From positions 1-39,910 of the forward strand of contig CAZRDB010000020.1 of assembly GCA_964598695.1 (NCBI GenBank): a DNA stretch of 39,910 bases, given 5' to 3'. Numbering within the stretch: the first letter of the stretch is position 1; each line of letters starts with the position of its first letter. The notes beneath the pieces are model-generated. The model saw nothing but the letters and a program-made list of their open reading frames with translations, ran no database searches and was not told the DNA's origin. Origin of the DNA: CAZRDB01 sp964598695. Its GTDB lineage: Bacteria; Armatimonadota; Zipacnadia; UBA1398. Both the position numbers and the translations under genes were made by a program. This document shows positions 1 through 7,779 of the stretch, piece by piece.

Positions 1-131
1 GGGGGATCACGTCCTCCGGTGAGTTGCGCGGGCGGGGCGCCACGCGGGCGCCAAGTGTTCGCGCCGGGGGAGGGGTGTTCCTGCGGGCTCCGTCGGGGAG
101 GGCCTCTCCGCCGAGAGGCGAACCACGCGGT

Positions 132-2870
132 ATGAACCCGCGATCCGCTCGGCTTCAGCGCGCACCCATCCCGGCCGCCCTCCTCGCCGCCTTCGCGTTC
201 CTACGCGCGCCCGTCGCGTGGGCCGATGTCACCGTCCTCGGACGCGACCTCGCGGCGGCCGGCCCCACTGTGGCGCCGGCGGAGGAGGCGTGGGGCGGGC
301 TGGTGGTCTGCCATGGCTCCGGCGGCTACGAGGAGTGGCTCGTCGAGGTCGAGGCCGCCGGCCTCTACTACCTCCACGCCTACTACGCCTCCGGGGAGTC
401 CCGGCCGGTGCGCCTGGCGGCCAACGGGGTCGAGCGCGCGGAGCCGTGCCTTGGCGGCGTCACGGGTGGCTTCTTCCGCGAGAACCTCGCCTGGGAGACC
501 GTGGGGCCGGTCACGCTCCAGCGCGGCGCCAACCGGCTGCGCATCGAGACCGAGGGCTACATGCCCCATCTCGCGGGCTGGGTGATCTCGACGAGCGCCG
601 AGACGTGGGACCGGGCGCCGCTCGAGGCGGCCTTCCCCGATCCGGTCGAGCAGGCGCGCCAGGGGGCGCTCGCGCTCGCCGACCGGGCGCGGGCCGAGCG
701 CGAGGGGTTCCTGCGTCGGACCGGGATCGAGTCGATCCTGTTCGTCCAGCGGATCACCTACACGTCCGACCACTACTACACCGAGTACATCAACTCGGGC
801 TGGACGTCCGGCGGAGGCATCCGAATCCTCTCGCTGCGCGATGGCTCGGTGCGCGACGTCGCTCCCGAGTTGGCCGGGGGAGTCTTCGGGCGCATGGACC
901 TCTCTCCTGACGCGCGGCGCGTGGTCTTCGACTGGAAGCGCGGGCCGGACGAGGGCTACCGGATCTACGAGATCGGCATCGACGGGACCGGTCTCCGGCA
1001 GGTGCTGGCTCCACCGCCGGAGGAGGCCGCGCTCGTGGAGCGCTACCGGTTCGCCTACCACCACGGCACCGACGACATGCACCCGTGCTATCTCCCGGAC
1101 GGCGGGATCGTCTTCATCTCGACGCGCTGCCAGAGCGGCACGCTGTGCGATGGCGTCGACAACCTCACGACGACGGTGCTGTACCGGATGAACGCCGACG
1201 GCTCCGGCCTCACGCAGCTCAGCCATGGGGCGCTCAGCGAGGCGACGCCGACGATCCTGCCCGACGGACGGATCCTCTACACGCGGTGGGAGTACGTCGA
1301 CAAGGGCGCTGTCGGCGTGAAGGGTCTGTGGGCGATGCGTCCCGACGGCAGCGCCTCGGTCGAGGTCTACGGCAACGATGTCCCCTTCCCCCCGACGATG
1401 ATCCAGGCGCGCGCGGTTCCGGGCCGGGAGGGCCGCTACGTCGCGCTCGGCTGTCCCCACTTCCCCCAGAACGCGCTCGGGACCGTGCTCGCGATCGACA
1501 CCGGCATGCCGCTCCGCACCGACGAGCCGATGACCTACCTCACGCCCTTCGTGAAGGTGCTGGCCGAGTGGGGCTGGTCCTTCGACGACCTCGGCTCGGG
1601 CGAACCGGTGACCGACATGGCCGGGCAGGGGCCGCTCTTCCGCGACCCGTACCCGCTGGCCGATGGGAGCATCCTCGTCGCGCACAAGCCTCGGGGCTTC
1701 GGGGGGCGGTACACGCCGAACGGCTACGGGCTCTACGTGCTCTCCCCCGACGGCGCGCTTGCGCCGCTGTTCCACGATCCCGAGATCTCCTCGTGGCAAC
1801 CGATCCCGCTCACCACGCGGGAGAGGGCGCCGGTCGTTCCCTCGACGCTCGACCCCAGGCTGGCCGCACGGGGCATGGCGCACTGCATCGTGACCGACGT
1901 CTACCGGGGGATGGAGGGCGTCGAACGCGGCTCGATCCGCCACCTGCGGGTGCTGGAGCAGATCCCGCGGCCGTGGAGCGCGCGCCGGTCGGGCAATACC
2001 TTCATCGATGAGTACGACCAGCAGCACGCGGTCGTCTCGAAGGACACCGCACTGGGACTCAAGGTCCAGGATGGGATCGTGCCGGTCGAGGCCGACGGCA
2101 GCGCCAGCTTCCTCGTCCCGGCGAATGCGAACATCTTCCTCCAGGCGCTCGACGCGAACTACCTGGCCGTGCAGACCGAGCGCACCTTCGTGAACTACAT
2201 GCCGGGTGAGACGCGGTCCTGTGTCGGGTGCCACGAGACCAACCACGATGCCGTGCCGGGGCCGCCGCCCGAGGGGCTTCTCGCGCTACGGAGGGAGCCG
2301 TCGCTCCCGGGCCCCCAGCCGGGCGAGACCGACGGACGCCGTCCGCTCCATTACCCGAGCGATGTCCAGCCCGTGCTCGACCGCCACTGTGTCTCGTGCC
2401 ACGGGACGGAGAGTCCCGCCGGTGGGCTGGACCTCACGGGCACGATGACGCGGCTGTTCTCCGCCTCGTATGAGAACCTCCTGACCGAGCGGCGGGGGGC
2501 TCGCACGGAACGGGTGGAGCCGGATCTGGTTCCGACGATCGGCGAGAACCACCCGAAGACGGGCCACGTCCGCTACCTCCCGGCCCGGAGTCTCGGCTCG
2601 CACAACAGCGTGCTGATGGCAATGCTCATGCCGGAGGCGATTCAGCTCACGGGAGATGCCGACCGCCTCGCACGGGTGGCGCGGCTCGTCGAGGCGCACC
2701 GGGACGTCCGGCCGAGCCGCGAGGAGCTGCTGCGGATCTCGAACTGGGTCGACACGAACGCGCAGTACTACGGCTCCTACTTCGGCCGACGGAACCTCGC
2801 GGAGCGCGACCGCTCCGACTTCCGGCCCACGCCGACGTGGGAGGAGGCGACGGGCCGCGCGCGGCCGTAG
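132..2870 (+). CDS. Secreted HzsA-like beta-propeller protein with two c-type haem motifs
   Basis: The predicted protein has 912 residues. The ATG at 132 is preferred over the open frame from 24 because it is followed by a clear signal peptide (MNPRSARLQ, then a hydrophobic stretch ending near AWA-DVT) and has GAGAGG at 113-118. After the signal comes a carbohydrate-binding-like beta domain (about residues 32-155). A TolB/PD40-type beta-propeller with repeated 'SPDARRVVF', 'LPDGGIVFIST' and 'MNADGSGLTQL' units follows (about 200-560). The C-terminal part carries two haem-attachment motifs, CVGCH at residues 697-701 and CVSCH at 753-757. This order matches proteins annotated as hydrazine synthase subunit A-like, which are common in planctomycetes that do not perform anammox. 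The family link is remembered; a role as a periplasmic electron-transfer or surface oxidoreductase is inference. No HzsB/HzsC or cytochrome maturation genes are nearby, so hydrazine synthesis should not be inferred. The next gene is convergent. Confidence 0.85.
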   Translation: MNPRSARLQRAPIPAALLAAFAFLRAPVAWADVTVLGRDLAAAGPTVAPAEEAWGGLVVCHGSGGYEEWLVEVEAAGLYYLHAYYASGESRPVRLAANGVERAEPCLGGVTGGFFRENLAWETVGPVTLQRGANRLRIETEGYMPHLAGWVISTSAETWDRAPLEAAFPDPVEQARQGALALADRARAEREGFLRRTGIESILFVQRITYTSDHYYTEYINSGWTSGGGIRILSLRDGSVRDVAPELAGGVFGRMDLSPDARRVVFDWKRGPDEGYRIYEIGIDGTGLRQVLAPPPEEAALVERYRFAYHHGTDDMHPCYLPDGGIVFISTRCQSGTLCDGVDNLTTTVLYRMNADGSGLTQLSHGALSEATPTILPDGRILYTRWEYVDKGAVGVKGLWAMRPDGSASVEVYGNDVPFPPTMIQARAVPGREGRYVALGCPHFPQNALGTVLAIDTGMPLRTDEPMTYLTPFVKVLAEWGWSFDDLGSGEPVTDMAGQGPLFRDPYPLADGSILVAHKPRGFGGRYTPNGYGLYVLSPDGALAPLFHDPEISSWQPIPLTTRERAPVVPSTLDPRLAARGMAHCIVTDVYRGMEGVERGSIRHLRVLEQIPRPWSARRSGNTFIDEYDQQHAVVSKDTALGLKVQDGIVPVEADGSASFLVPANANIFLQALDANYLAVQTERTFVNYMPGETRSCVGCHETNHDAVPGPPPEGLLALRREPSLPGPQPGETDGRRPLHYPSDVQPVLDRHCVSCHGTESPAGGLDLTGTMTRLFSASYENLLTERRGARTERVEPDLVPTIGENHPKTGHVRYLPARSLGSHNSVLMAMLMPEAIQLTGDADRLARVARLVEAHRDVRPSREELLRISNWVDTNAQYYGSYFGRRNLAERDRSDFRPTPTWEEATGRARP

Positions 2871-2887
2871 GGCCGGCGCTCGCAGCT

Positions 2888-2940
2888 CCCCCTCTCCTCG
2901 CGAGCGTAGCGAAGCAGGGAGAGGGGGCCGAGGGGTGAGG
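2888..2940. repeat. GC-rich dispersed palindrome, copy 1 (possible bidirectional terminator)
   Basis: CCCCCTCTCC at 2888-2897 pairs perfectly with GGAGAGGGGG at 2918-2927 around a 20-nt loop, followed by the tail GGCCGAGGGGTGAGG up to 2940. It lies between two convergent genes. The reverse complement of stem and tail (CCTCACCCC...CCTCTCC) recurs at 38263-38304, so this looks like a REP-type mobile palindrome. It could also end transcription from both sides, although there is no T-tract. Confidence 0.75.
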
Positions 2941-2962
2941 CAGGCTCTGTCGGCTCTGCCAC

Positions 2963-4333
2963 TCAGGGCTCCACCGAACCGCGCTCGGCCCTCCGCTTGC
3001 CCTCCAACGCCTCCACGGTCCTACGGTGCTGGGGCGAGGCGACGGCGCCCTCGAGGATGGGGTCGTCCGTCGCGCTGAGGTGTTCGAGGAGCTGCCGCGA
3101 GAGCGTCGCGCGCAGCTCGGCCTGCTCGGGGTCGCGGGCGAGGTCGTGCTGCTCCCAGGGGTCGGCCTCGAGGTCGTACAGCTCGATGTCCTCATGGTAG
3201 GCGACGGCTCGGCACGCGGGAACGACCGTGTCGGACCTCGGTCGCCACTGCTGTGAGGGGTCCATGAACGCGGGCGCGGTCGTGAAGTTGGCGATCAGCT
3301 TGTGGCTCTCCGTCCGAATGCACCGCCGCGGGTCGTAGTAGTCGTGGTAGGTCATCTCCGCGAACACGGCGTCGCGCGCGGCGTAGGGGTCTCCGTCGAG
3401 CAGCGGCGCCAGAGAGCGTCCCTGGAGCCCGGCCGGCTTCTCCAGGCCCGCGAGGTCGAGGAGGGTGGGGAGCACGTCGATGTTCGAGACCATCGGCTCG
3501 AGCGTCCGACCGCCCGACCACCCCGGCCGGCTCGGCAGCCGCAGCAGCAGAGGCACCTCGATCCCCGGATCGTACAGGCTGCACTTCGCGCGCGGCATCG
3601 CGATCCCGTGGTCGGCCGTGAAGACCACCAGTGTGCTCTCGCGCAGACCGAGCTGATCGACCGCGGCCAGGATCCGGCCGAACTGCCGATCGACGTGGTG
3701 GACAGCCCCCTGGAGGCCCGCCAGCTCGGCGCGCGTGCCCGGCGTGTCGCGCAGGTACGCGGGTATGTGTACGCCGAGCGTCTGGTCGGCAGCGAGATGC
3801 GGCCCGGGGAAGCCGTGCTCCTGCGGGAGCCATCCCTCGGCGGCGGGGTAGGGGAGGCGGTGCGGCTCGACGAAGCCGACGGAGAGCAGGAAAGGCTCGG
3901 GCCGCTCGTGGGCCGCGTGGAGCACCTCGATCGCCGCCTCGGCGGCCTCGGCGGCGAGGCACGGCGCGTGGTAGCTCTCGTAGCCGCAGCGGGCGGCGCC
4001 CGCGGAGGTCTCGTGCACGACGCCGACGGCGGTGGTGGCGTAGCCGGCCTCGCCGAGGTACTGGGCGAGGTGGCGCTCGCGGGGGTTGAGGTCCCAGGCG
4101 AACTGCCCGTGCGCGAGACCGAGCATCCCGTTGCTGTGCGGGTAGCGGCCGGTGAAGAGGGCGGCGCGGGAGGGGCTGCAGGAGGGCGCGGTGCAGAAGC
4201 TGCGCCGGAACCGGACGCCCTCGGCCGCGAATGAGTCCAGGTGGGGAGTCCGCACGGTCGGCACGCCATAGCAGTGCAGGTACTGGCCGAGATCGTGGCA
4301 GTGGACGATCAGGACGTTCGGACGCGGCTCCAT
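2963..4333 (-). CDS. Sulfatase of the heparan N-sulfatase-like type (Cys-type, formylglycine)
   Basis: The predicted protein has 456 residues. It hydrolyses sulfate esters or N-sulfates on glycans by family assignment. The ATG at 4333 has an excellent ribosome site (GGAGGAGG at 4343-4350, 9 nt away); the longer open frame to 4498 has no such support. The sulfatase signature C52-S-P54-S-R56 followed by 'AALFTG' marks Cys52 as the residue matured to formylglycine. Metal-site-like residues are H13-D14 near the start ('VHCHDLG', where many family members have D-D) and a 'TADHG' motif in the middle. The C-terminal half has the usual 'YDLEADPWEQHDL' segment. No signal peptide is seen at the chosen start, so a cytoplasmic location is possible; that is unusual for polymer-acting sulfatases and should be treated as open. 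It is divergent from the beta-helix glycosidase and convergent with the haem protein. The maturase is not in this window. Confidence 0.9.
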   Translation of the reverse strand: MEPRPNVLIVHCHDLGQYLHCYGVPTVRTPHLDSFAAEGVRFRRSFCTAPSCSPSRAALFTGRYPHSNGMLGLAHGQFAWDLNPRERHLAQYLGEAGYATTAVGVVHETSAGAARCGYESYHAPCLAAEAAEAAIEVLHAAHERPEPFLLSVGFVEPHRLPYPAAEGWLPQEHGFPGPHLAADQTLGVHIPAYLRDTPGTRAELAGLQGAVHHVDRQFGRILAAVDQLGLRESTLVVFTADHGIAMPRAKCSLYDPGIEVPLLLRLPSRPGWSGGRTLEPMVSNIDVLPTLLDLAGLEKPAGLQGRSLAPLLDGDPYAARDAVFAEMTYHDYYDPRRCIRTESHKLIANFTTAPAFMDPSQQWRPRSDTVVPACRAVAYHEDIELYDLEADPWEQHDLARDPEQAELRATLSRQLLEHLSATDDPILEGAVASPQHRRTVEALEGKRRAERGSVEP

Positions 4334-4432
4334 CGGGCGTTTCCTCCTCCGGGGACATCGGGGCAGACGGTTCGCCGCCGCCGGCGCGTCGCCTGCGCAG
4401 GCAGGGCCTCCGGGGCGGGCGCCGAAGTGCAT

Positions 4433-4466
4433 CGCGACACAGCGTCGCGCTCGGTCGCCTCCGAGC
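4433..4466 (+). promoter_or_regulatory. Two tandem hairpins in the leader of the beta-helix glycosidase gene
   Basis: CGCGAC (4433-4438) pairs with GTCGCG (4444-4449), and GCTCGG (4449-4454) pairs with CCGAGC (4461-4466); they share base 4449. They sit just before the ribosome site GGGAGG (4473-4478) of the gene starting at 4485. A 12-bp palindrome, GCCTGCGCAGGC, lies at 4391-4402 in the same divergent spacer. Short GC palindromes are frequent by chance in this DNA, so a regulatory role is only possible. Confidence 0.25.
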
Positions 4467-4484
4467 GCCCTCGGGAGGCACTCG

Positions 4485-6197
4485 ATGGTTGGGATCACGT
4501 GCTGTGCGGCTCTCGCGTTCGTTCTCGTGGCGGCGGCTCAGGCCGGCGCCGAGCCGGTTACCGTCGATGTCGGCGACTACGGCGCGGTCCCGGACGATGG
4601 TCTCGACGACACCGACGCCCTCCTCGCCGCCTTCCGCGCGGCAGCCGAGACAGGCGCGAAGCGCGTCGTGCTCGCGCCCGGCCGCTACGACCTCACCGCC
4701 GGTCGCAACCCGGCCAATCCGCAGGTCCTCTTCCCACTCTCGGGCCTCGAGGGCGTGACCCTCGACGGGACGGGCGCGGAGCTGATGGTGAGCGGGGCAA
4801 CCAGCCTGTTCACCTTCGACCACTGCCGTGACATCACTGTCCGGGGCCTGACGGTCGATTGGCCCCGTCCGCCCTTCTCGGTGGGCGAGGTGGTCGCCGC
4901 CGAGGCGCGGTCGTTCGATGTCCGGGTGGACGACGAGTTCCCCGTCGTGGGGGGCGAGCCCGTCGGGGCCTTCATGGACTACGATCCGGTGACGAAGCTC
5001 CCCGCCTCACACGGCCTCGACGTCTACGGCGGTGTCGAGGGCACCGAGCTGATCGCGCCCCAGACGCTGCGGGTGCGGCTCAACCGCGAGATCGCCGTCC
5101 CGGTCGGCCATCTCGTCGTGCTTCGCCACTGGGTGTACGGCCACAACGCGTTCGTCTTCAGCCGCTGCCGCGATGTGGCCGTCGAGGATGTCACGATCTA
5201 CACGACGCCGGGGATGGGCGTCATCGGCCTTGTCACCGAGAACATCGCGCTGACACGGGTGAACGTCCTGATCCGCCCCGGCACGAAGCGGCTGATGTCG
5301 GCCACGGCCGACGGGAGCCACTTCGGGGGCTGCAAGGGAACGGTGTCGCTCACCGACTGCACATTCGAGGGCATGGGCGACGACGGCGCCAACATCAAGT
5401 CCGGCCTCTACCTCACCGTCGTGAGTCGTCTCGACGACCACACGGTTCTCGGACAGCACAACCTCAAGATGGTCGATCTGCCGGATCCCGGCGACACGCT
5501 GGAGCTGATCCACGCCGACACGCTGCTCACCTACGCGAGCGGCGAGGTAGTCTCGGCGGCGCTCGAGCCGGGCGAGGGCAACCTCCACCGGGTCGCGTTC
5601 GCGGAGGCTCTGCCGGCCGAGCTGCGCGAGGGCGACGTGCTCGGCAACGCCTCGCGTACGCCCCGGCTGCGGATGTCGGGCTGCACCGTGCGCCGCAACC
5701 GGGCGCGCGGGGTGCTGTGCCAGACACGGGACGCGCGGATCGAGGACTGCACGTTCGAGGATTGCACCTCGGCCGGGGTGCTCGTGATGACCGAGGTGAT
5801 CCACTTCTTCGAGAGCATCGGCACGCGGGATGTGACGGTGCGAGGCTGCACCTTCCGCAACTGCAACTACGGCGCCGCCTCGGCCGAGTCCGCGCTCCAG
5901 GCCTTCGCCTGGCTGGGCGGCTGGGCCTATCCGCCCCTGCCGGGCGTGCACCGCAACGTGGTCTTCGAGGACAACACGATCGTCGGGACCGACGAGGCCG
6001 CGATCTTCGCGGCGGGCGTCGAGGGACTGACGATCCGGGGCAACCGGATCGAGCAAGCGTGCCGGGCGCCGCTGCGGGAGCTGGGCCACCACGCGATCCA
6101 CGTGATGAGTTCCTCGGATGTGACCATCGAGGGCAACGCGGTGGCGCCCGAAGCCCAGGGGGCCGGCTTCACAGACGAGGTGTTCGTCGTCGAGTAG
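4485..6197 (+). CDS. Secreted right-handed beta-helix glycosidase, GH110-like
   Basis: The predicted protein has 570 residues and starts at an ATG with GGGAGG six bases upstream, followed by a signal peptide ending near AQAGA-EPV. The mature N-terminus has the pectate-lyase-fold opening 'DYGAVPDDGLDDTDALLAAF'. Beta-helix turns follow, rich in 'TVRGC.F.NC' and 'V.IEGN' repeats. The segment 'TADGSHFGGCKGTV' followed by 'GMGDDGANI' resembles GH110 exo-alpha-1,3-galactosidases, where an Asp pair acts in catalysis; here the pair is D299-D300. The helix and secretion are well supported. The GH110 assignment rests on motif memory, and another beta-helix family such as GH28-like is possible. Expected role: removal of alpha-linked terminal galactose from glycans outside the cytoplasm, beside a sulfatase. 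Confidence 0.75.
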   Translation: MVGITCCAALAFVLVAAAQAGAEPVTVDVGDYGAVPDDGLDDTDALLAAFRAAAETGAKRVVLAPGRYDLTAGRNPANPQVLFPLSGLEGVTLDGTGAELMVSGATSLFTFDHCRDITVRGLTVDWPRPPFSVGEVVAAEARSFDVRVDDEFPVVGGEPVGAFMDYDPVTKLPASHGLDVYGGVEGTELIAPQTLRVRLNREIAVPVGHLVVLRHWVYGHNAFVFSRCRDVAVEDVTIYTTPGMGVIGLVTENIALTRVNVLIRPGTKRLMSATADGSHFGGCKGTVSLTDCTFEGMGDDGANIKSGLYLTVVSRLDDHTVLGQHNLKMVDLPDPGDTLELIHADTLLTYASGEVVSAALEPGEGNLHRVAFAEALPAELREGDVLGNASRTPRLRMSGCTVRRNRARGVLCQTRDARIEDCTFEDCTSAGVLVMTEVIHFFESIGTRDVTVRGCTFRNCNYGAASAESALQAFAWLGGWAYPPLPGVHRNVVFEDNTIVGTDEAAIFAAGVEGLTIRGNRIEQACRAPLRELGHHAIHVMSSSDVTIEGNAVAPEAQGAGFTDEVFVVE

Positions 6198-6198
6198 G

Positions 6199-6213
6199 CG
6201 CGCCGGCGGCGCG
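6199..6213. terminator. Small GC hairpin between convergent genes
   Basis: CGCGCC (6199-6204) pairs with GGCGCG (6208-6213) around a 3-nt loop. It occupies most of the 22-bp spacer between the stop of the beta-helix gene and the stop of the URO-D-like gene. It has no T-tract, so it is at best a weak bidirectional terminator. Confidence 0.3.
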
Positions 6214-6219
6214 GGCGGT

Positions 6220-7458
6220 TCAGCCCTCGGTCACGACCTCCATCGCGATCCGGGCCCACGCGAAGAGGTTCTCCGGGTGGTAGCGGACGGTGCTGATGTC
6301 CTTGAGGATCAGCTCGAGCGGGCAGCCGTGGCGCCTGCAGACCTCCCGCGTCGTGACGAGGCTCGCGCGCACGGCATCGGCATCGAAACGGTCGGGCGCG
6401 AAGACCGCCGGGCTCGGCTTCCGCGAGTAGACGAAGTCGGCGCCGATCTCGGCGGCGCCGCGCTCCTCGTCGACCCACGGGCTCATCGAGACCTTCCGGA
6501 CGTGGGGGATCATCCGCACCTCGGCCATCTTGCCGTCGAGCGGGTCGCAGCAGCCGTAGTAGACGAGCCCGAACCGCTCGCAGATGCGGCTCGCGTAGTC
6601 GACCTCGAACTCCCGGAACGTCGCGGGTGAGACGGTCGAGAACATCTGCGCCAGCCCGAACATCCAGAGGTCCTTCGTGCGCGGCCGCGCGGGATCGTAG
6701 CCTGGGGCCGGCAGCTCGTCGGTGTATGCGCCGGTGCAGTGGATCAGGCTCTGCGGCCCGCACAGCAGCCCCTGCTCCTCGAGCTGGTCGAGCATCGCGA
6801 GGTAGCCGTCGGTCACGCGGCCCACGAGCCGATGCATGTAGTCGGGCCGGTCGATGAGGGCGTAGAGCGCGTTCTCGACGCCCATCCAGGTCGAGATCGG
6901 GTCCCAGAGCGAGAGGTAGGGATCGGCGCCCTCGGCGCGCACCGCGAGCAGGCCGTCGAACAGCTCGTGGGCGAGTTCGAGCCGGCGTTCGGTCTCGGCC
7001 GCGTCGTGGCCGATCTCCGGCACCCGGATCCGCTCGAGGTCCTCCTCGGTCTCGAACTGGTTCAGGAACTTGTGGCCGAGCACGGCGCTCGTGGGGTCGG
7101 TGACGGCAGTCTCCTCGACGACGCCCACGCCGAAGCCCGTGTTGCCGATCGCCTTCGGGACGGCCACGAAGGGCTCGACGACCATGTCGACCGGGAAGTG
7201 CTCCCACTGGTAGAGCTGGCGTCGTAGGATGTCCTCGTAGCGGCGGCACCAGGGATCCTCGCAGTGTAGCGCCAGCTCGCCGTTCGGCCCCATCTCGTTC
7301 CAGCAGACCTGGTCGATGGCGACCATCGGCCGCTCGGGCCGGAGGCCGTTCAGCTTGCGCCACAGCGTCCGCTTCTCCTCCTGGATCGGGAGGGCGGCGA
7401 TCTCGGCGGTGCGTGCGGCCAGCTCCCGCACGATCGATACATCCTGCCTGCTGGGCAT
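6220..7458 (-). CDS. Uroporphyrinogen decarboxylase superfamily protein (methyltransferase-like, not HemE)
   Basis: The predicted protein has 412 residues. The ATG at 7458 is chosen because GAAGGAGA lies 8 nt upstream; the frame stays open to 7539 without a second good site. Homology is to the URO-D (beta/alpha)8 barrel superfamily, as seen from overall pattern: 'WDPISTWMGVENALYALIDRP' in the middle, 'LIHCTGAY' in the substrate-pocket strand, 'LVYYGCCDPLDGK', 'ISMSPWVD'-like ('VSMSPWVDEE') and a C-terminal 'ILKDISTVRYHP'. The adjacent His-Cys and the later Cys-Cys could be zinc ligands as in corrinoid-dependent methyltransferases, but spacing differs from MtaA/MtbA and this is inference. The HemE N-terminal substrate motif is absent. 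Such paralogues are expanded in planctomycete-like glycan degraders, with function mostly unknown. No corrinoid protein gene is adjacent. The start faces the giant operon across 321 bp. Confidence 0.75.
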   Translation of the reverse strand: MPSRQDVSIVRELAARTAEIAALPIQEEKRTLWRKLNGLRPERPMVAIDQVCWNEMGPNGELALHCEDPWCRRYEDILRRQLYQWEHFPVDMVVEPFVAVPKAIGNTGFGVGVVEETAVTDPTSAVLGHKFLNQFETEEDLERIRVPEIGHDAAETERRLELAHELFDGLLAVRAEGADPYLSLWDPISTWMGVENALYALIDRPDYMHRLVGRVTDGYLAMLDQLEEQGLLCGPQSLIHCTGAYTDELPAPGYDPARPRTKDLWMFGLAQMFSTVSPATFREFEVDYASRICERFGLVYYGCCDPLDGKMAEVRMIPHVRKVSMSPWVDEERGAAEIGADFVYSRKPSPAVFAPDRFDADAVRASLVTTREVCRRHGCPLELILKDISTVRYHPENLFAWARIAMEVVTEG

Positions 7459-7779
7459 GTCGCGGTCTCCTTCGTGGGCGGGTGTGGGTCGGCGTCGTTC
7501 CGCCGACGTCACGTTGTTCGTCGCGCGAGCGGCGAACACCTCAGATCACCTTCGACGGCCGTGGAGGCCGAGGCCCGGTTGTGGGTCCGGATGGCGGTGC
7601 TCCGGCCTCGGAAGTGGCCGATGGTCTGGGGAGGGGAATTCCCCGCCGCGCGGGAACACCATGGCGAGGTCGGTCGTCCGGCTCTTGGGGCGCCGGCTCG
7701 GCGCCAGGATCCGTCGGGGGATCCACGTCCCCCCCGTTGCTCGCGAGGCTCTGCCCGTTACCGGCGAAGGGGGAAACCC
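7459..7779. promoter_or_regulatory. 321-bp divergent spacer with several inverted repeats
   Basis: There is no convincing gene here. It must hold the promoters of the URO-D-like gene (minus) and of the giant operon (plus). Visible structure: GTTCGTCGC (7516-7524) paired with GCGGCGAAC (7529-7537, one G-T pair); the perfect palindrome GGGGAATTCCCC (7633-7644); GGCGCCG (7689-7695) paired with CGGCGCC (7699-7705); and a GGGGG/CCCCC hairpin at about 7713-7732 just before the ribosome site GAAGGGGG (7766-7773). Any of these could be an operator or leader structure. No sigma-70 box pair stands out. Confidence 0.4.

Noticed and set aside
24..131. N-terminal extension of the haem protein
   Set aside because: It would bury the signal peptide behind 36 Arg/Gly-rich residues and has no ribosome site.
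201..2246. 681-codon minus-strand frame across the haem-protein gene
   Set aside because: Antisense shadow; the plus-strand product has signal peptide, propeller repeats and haem motifs.
132..2870. Hydrazine synthase subunit and hence anammox metabolism
   Set aside because: Only the broad HzsA-like architecture is present; no HzsB/C or other anammox genes, and the family is widespread outside anammox bacteria.
3192..4823. 543-codon minus-strand frame overlapping the sulfatase and the start of the beta-helix gene
   Set aside because: It is a different frame of the sulfatase with Arg/Pro-rich translation; no family features.
6220..7458. HemE uroporphyrinogen decarboxylase of haem synthesis
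   Set aside because: The characteristic HemE N-terminal substrate-binding motif is missing and the locus has no tetrapyrrole genes.
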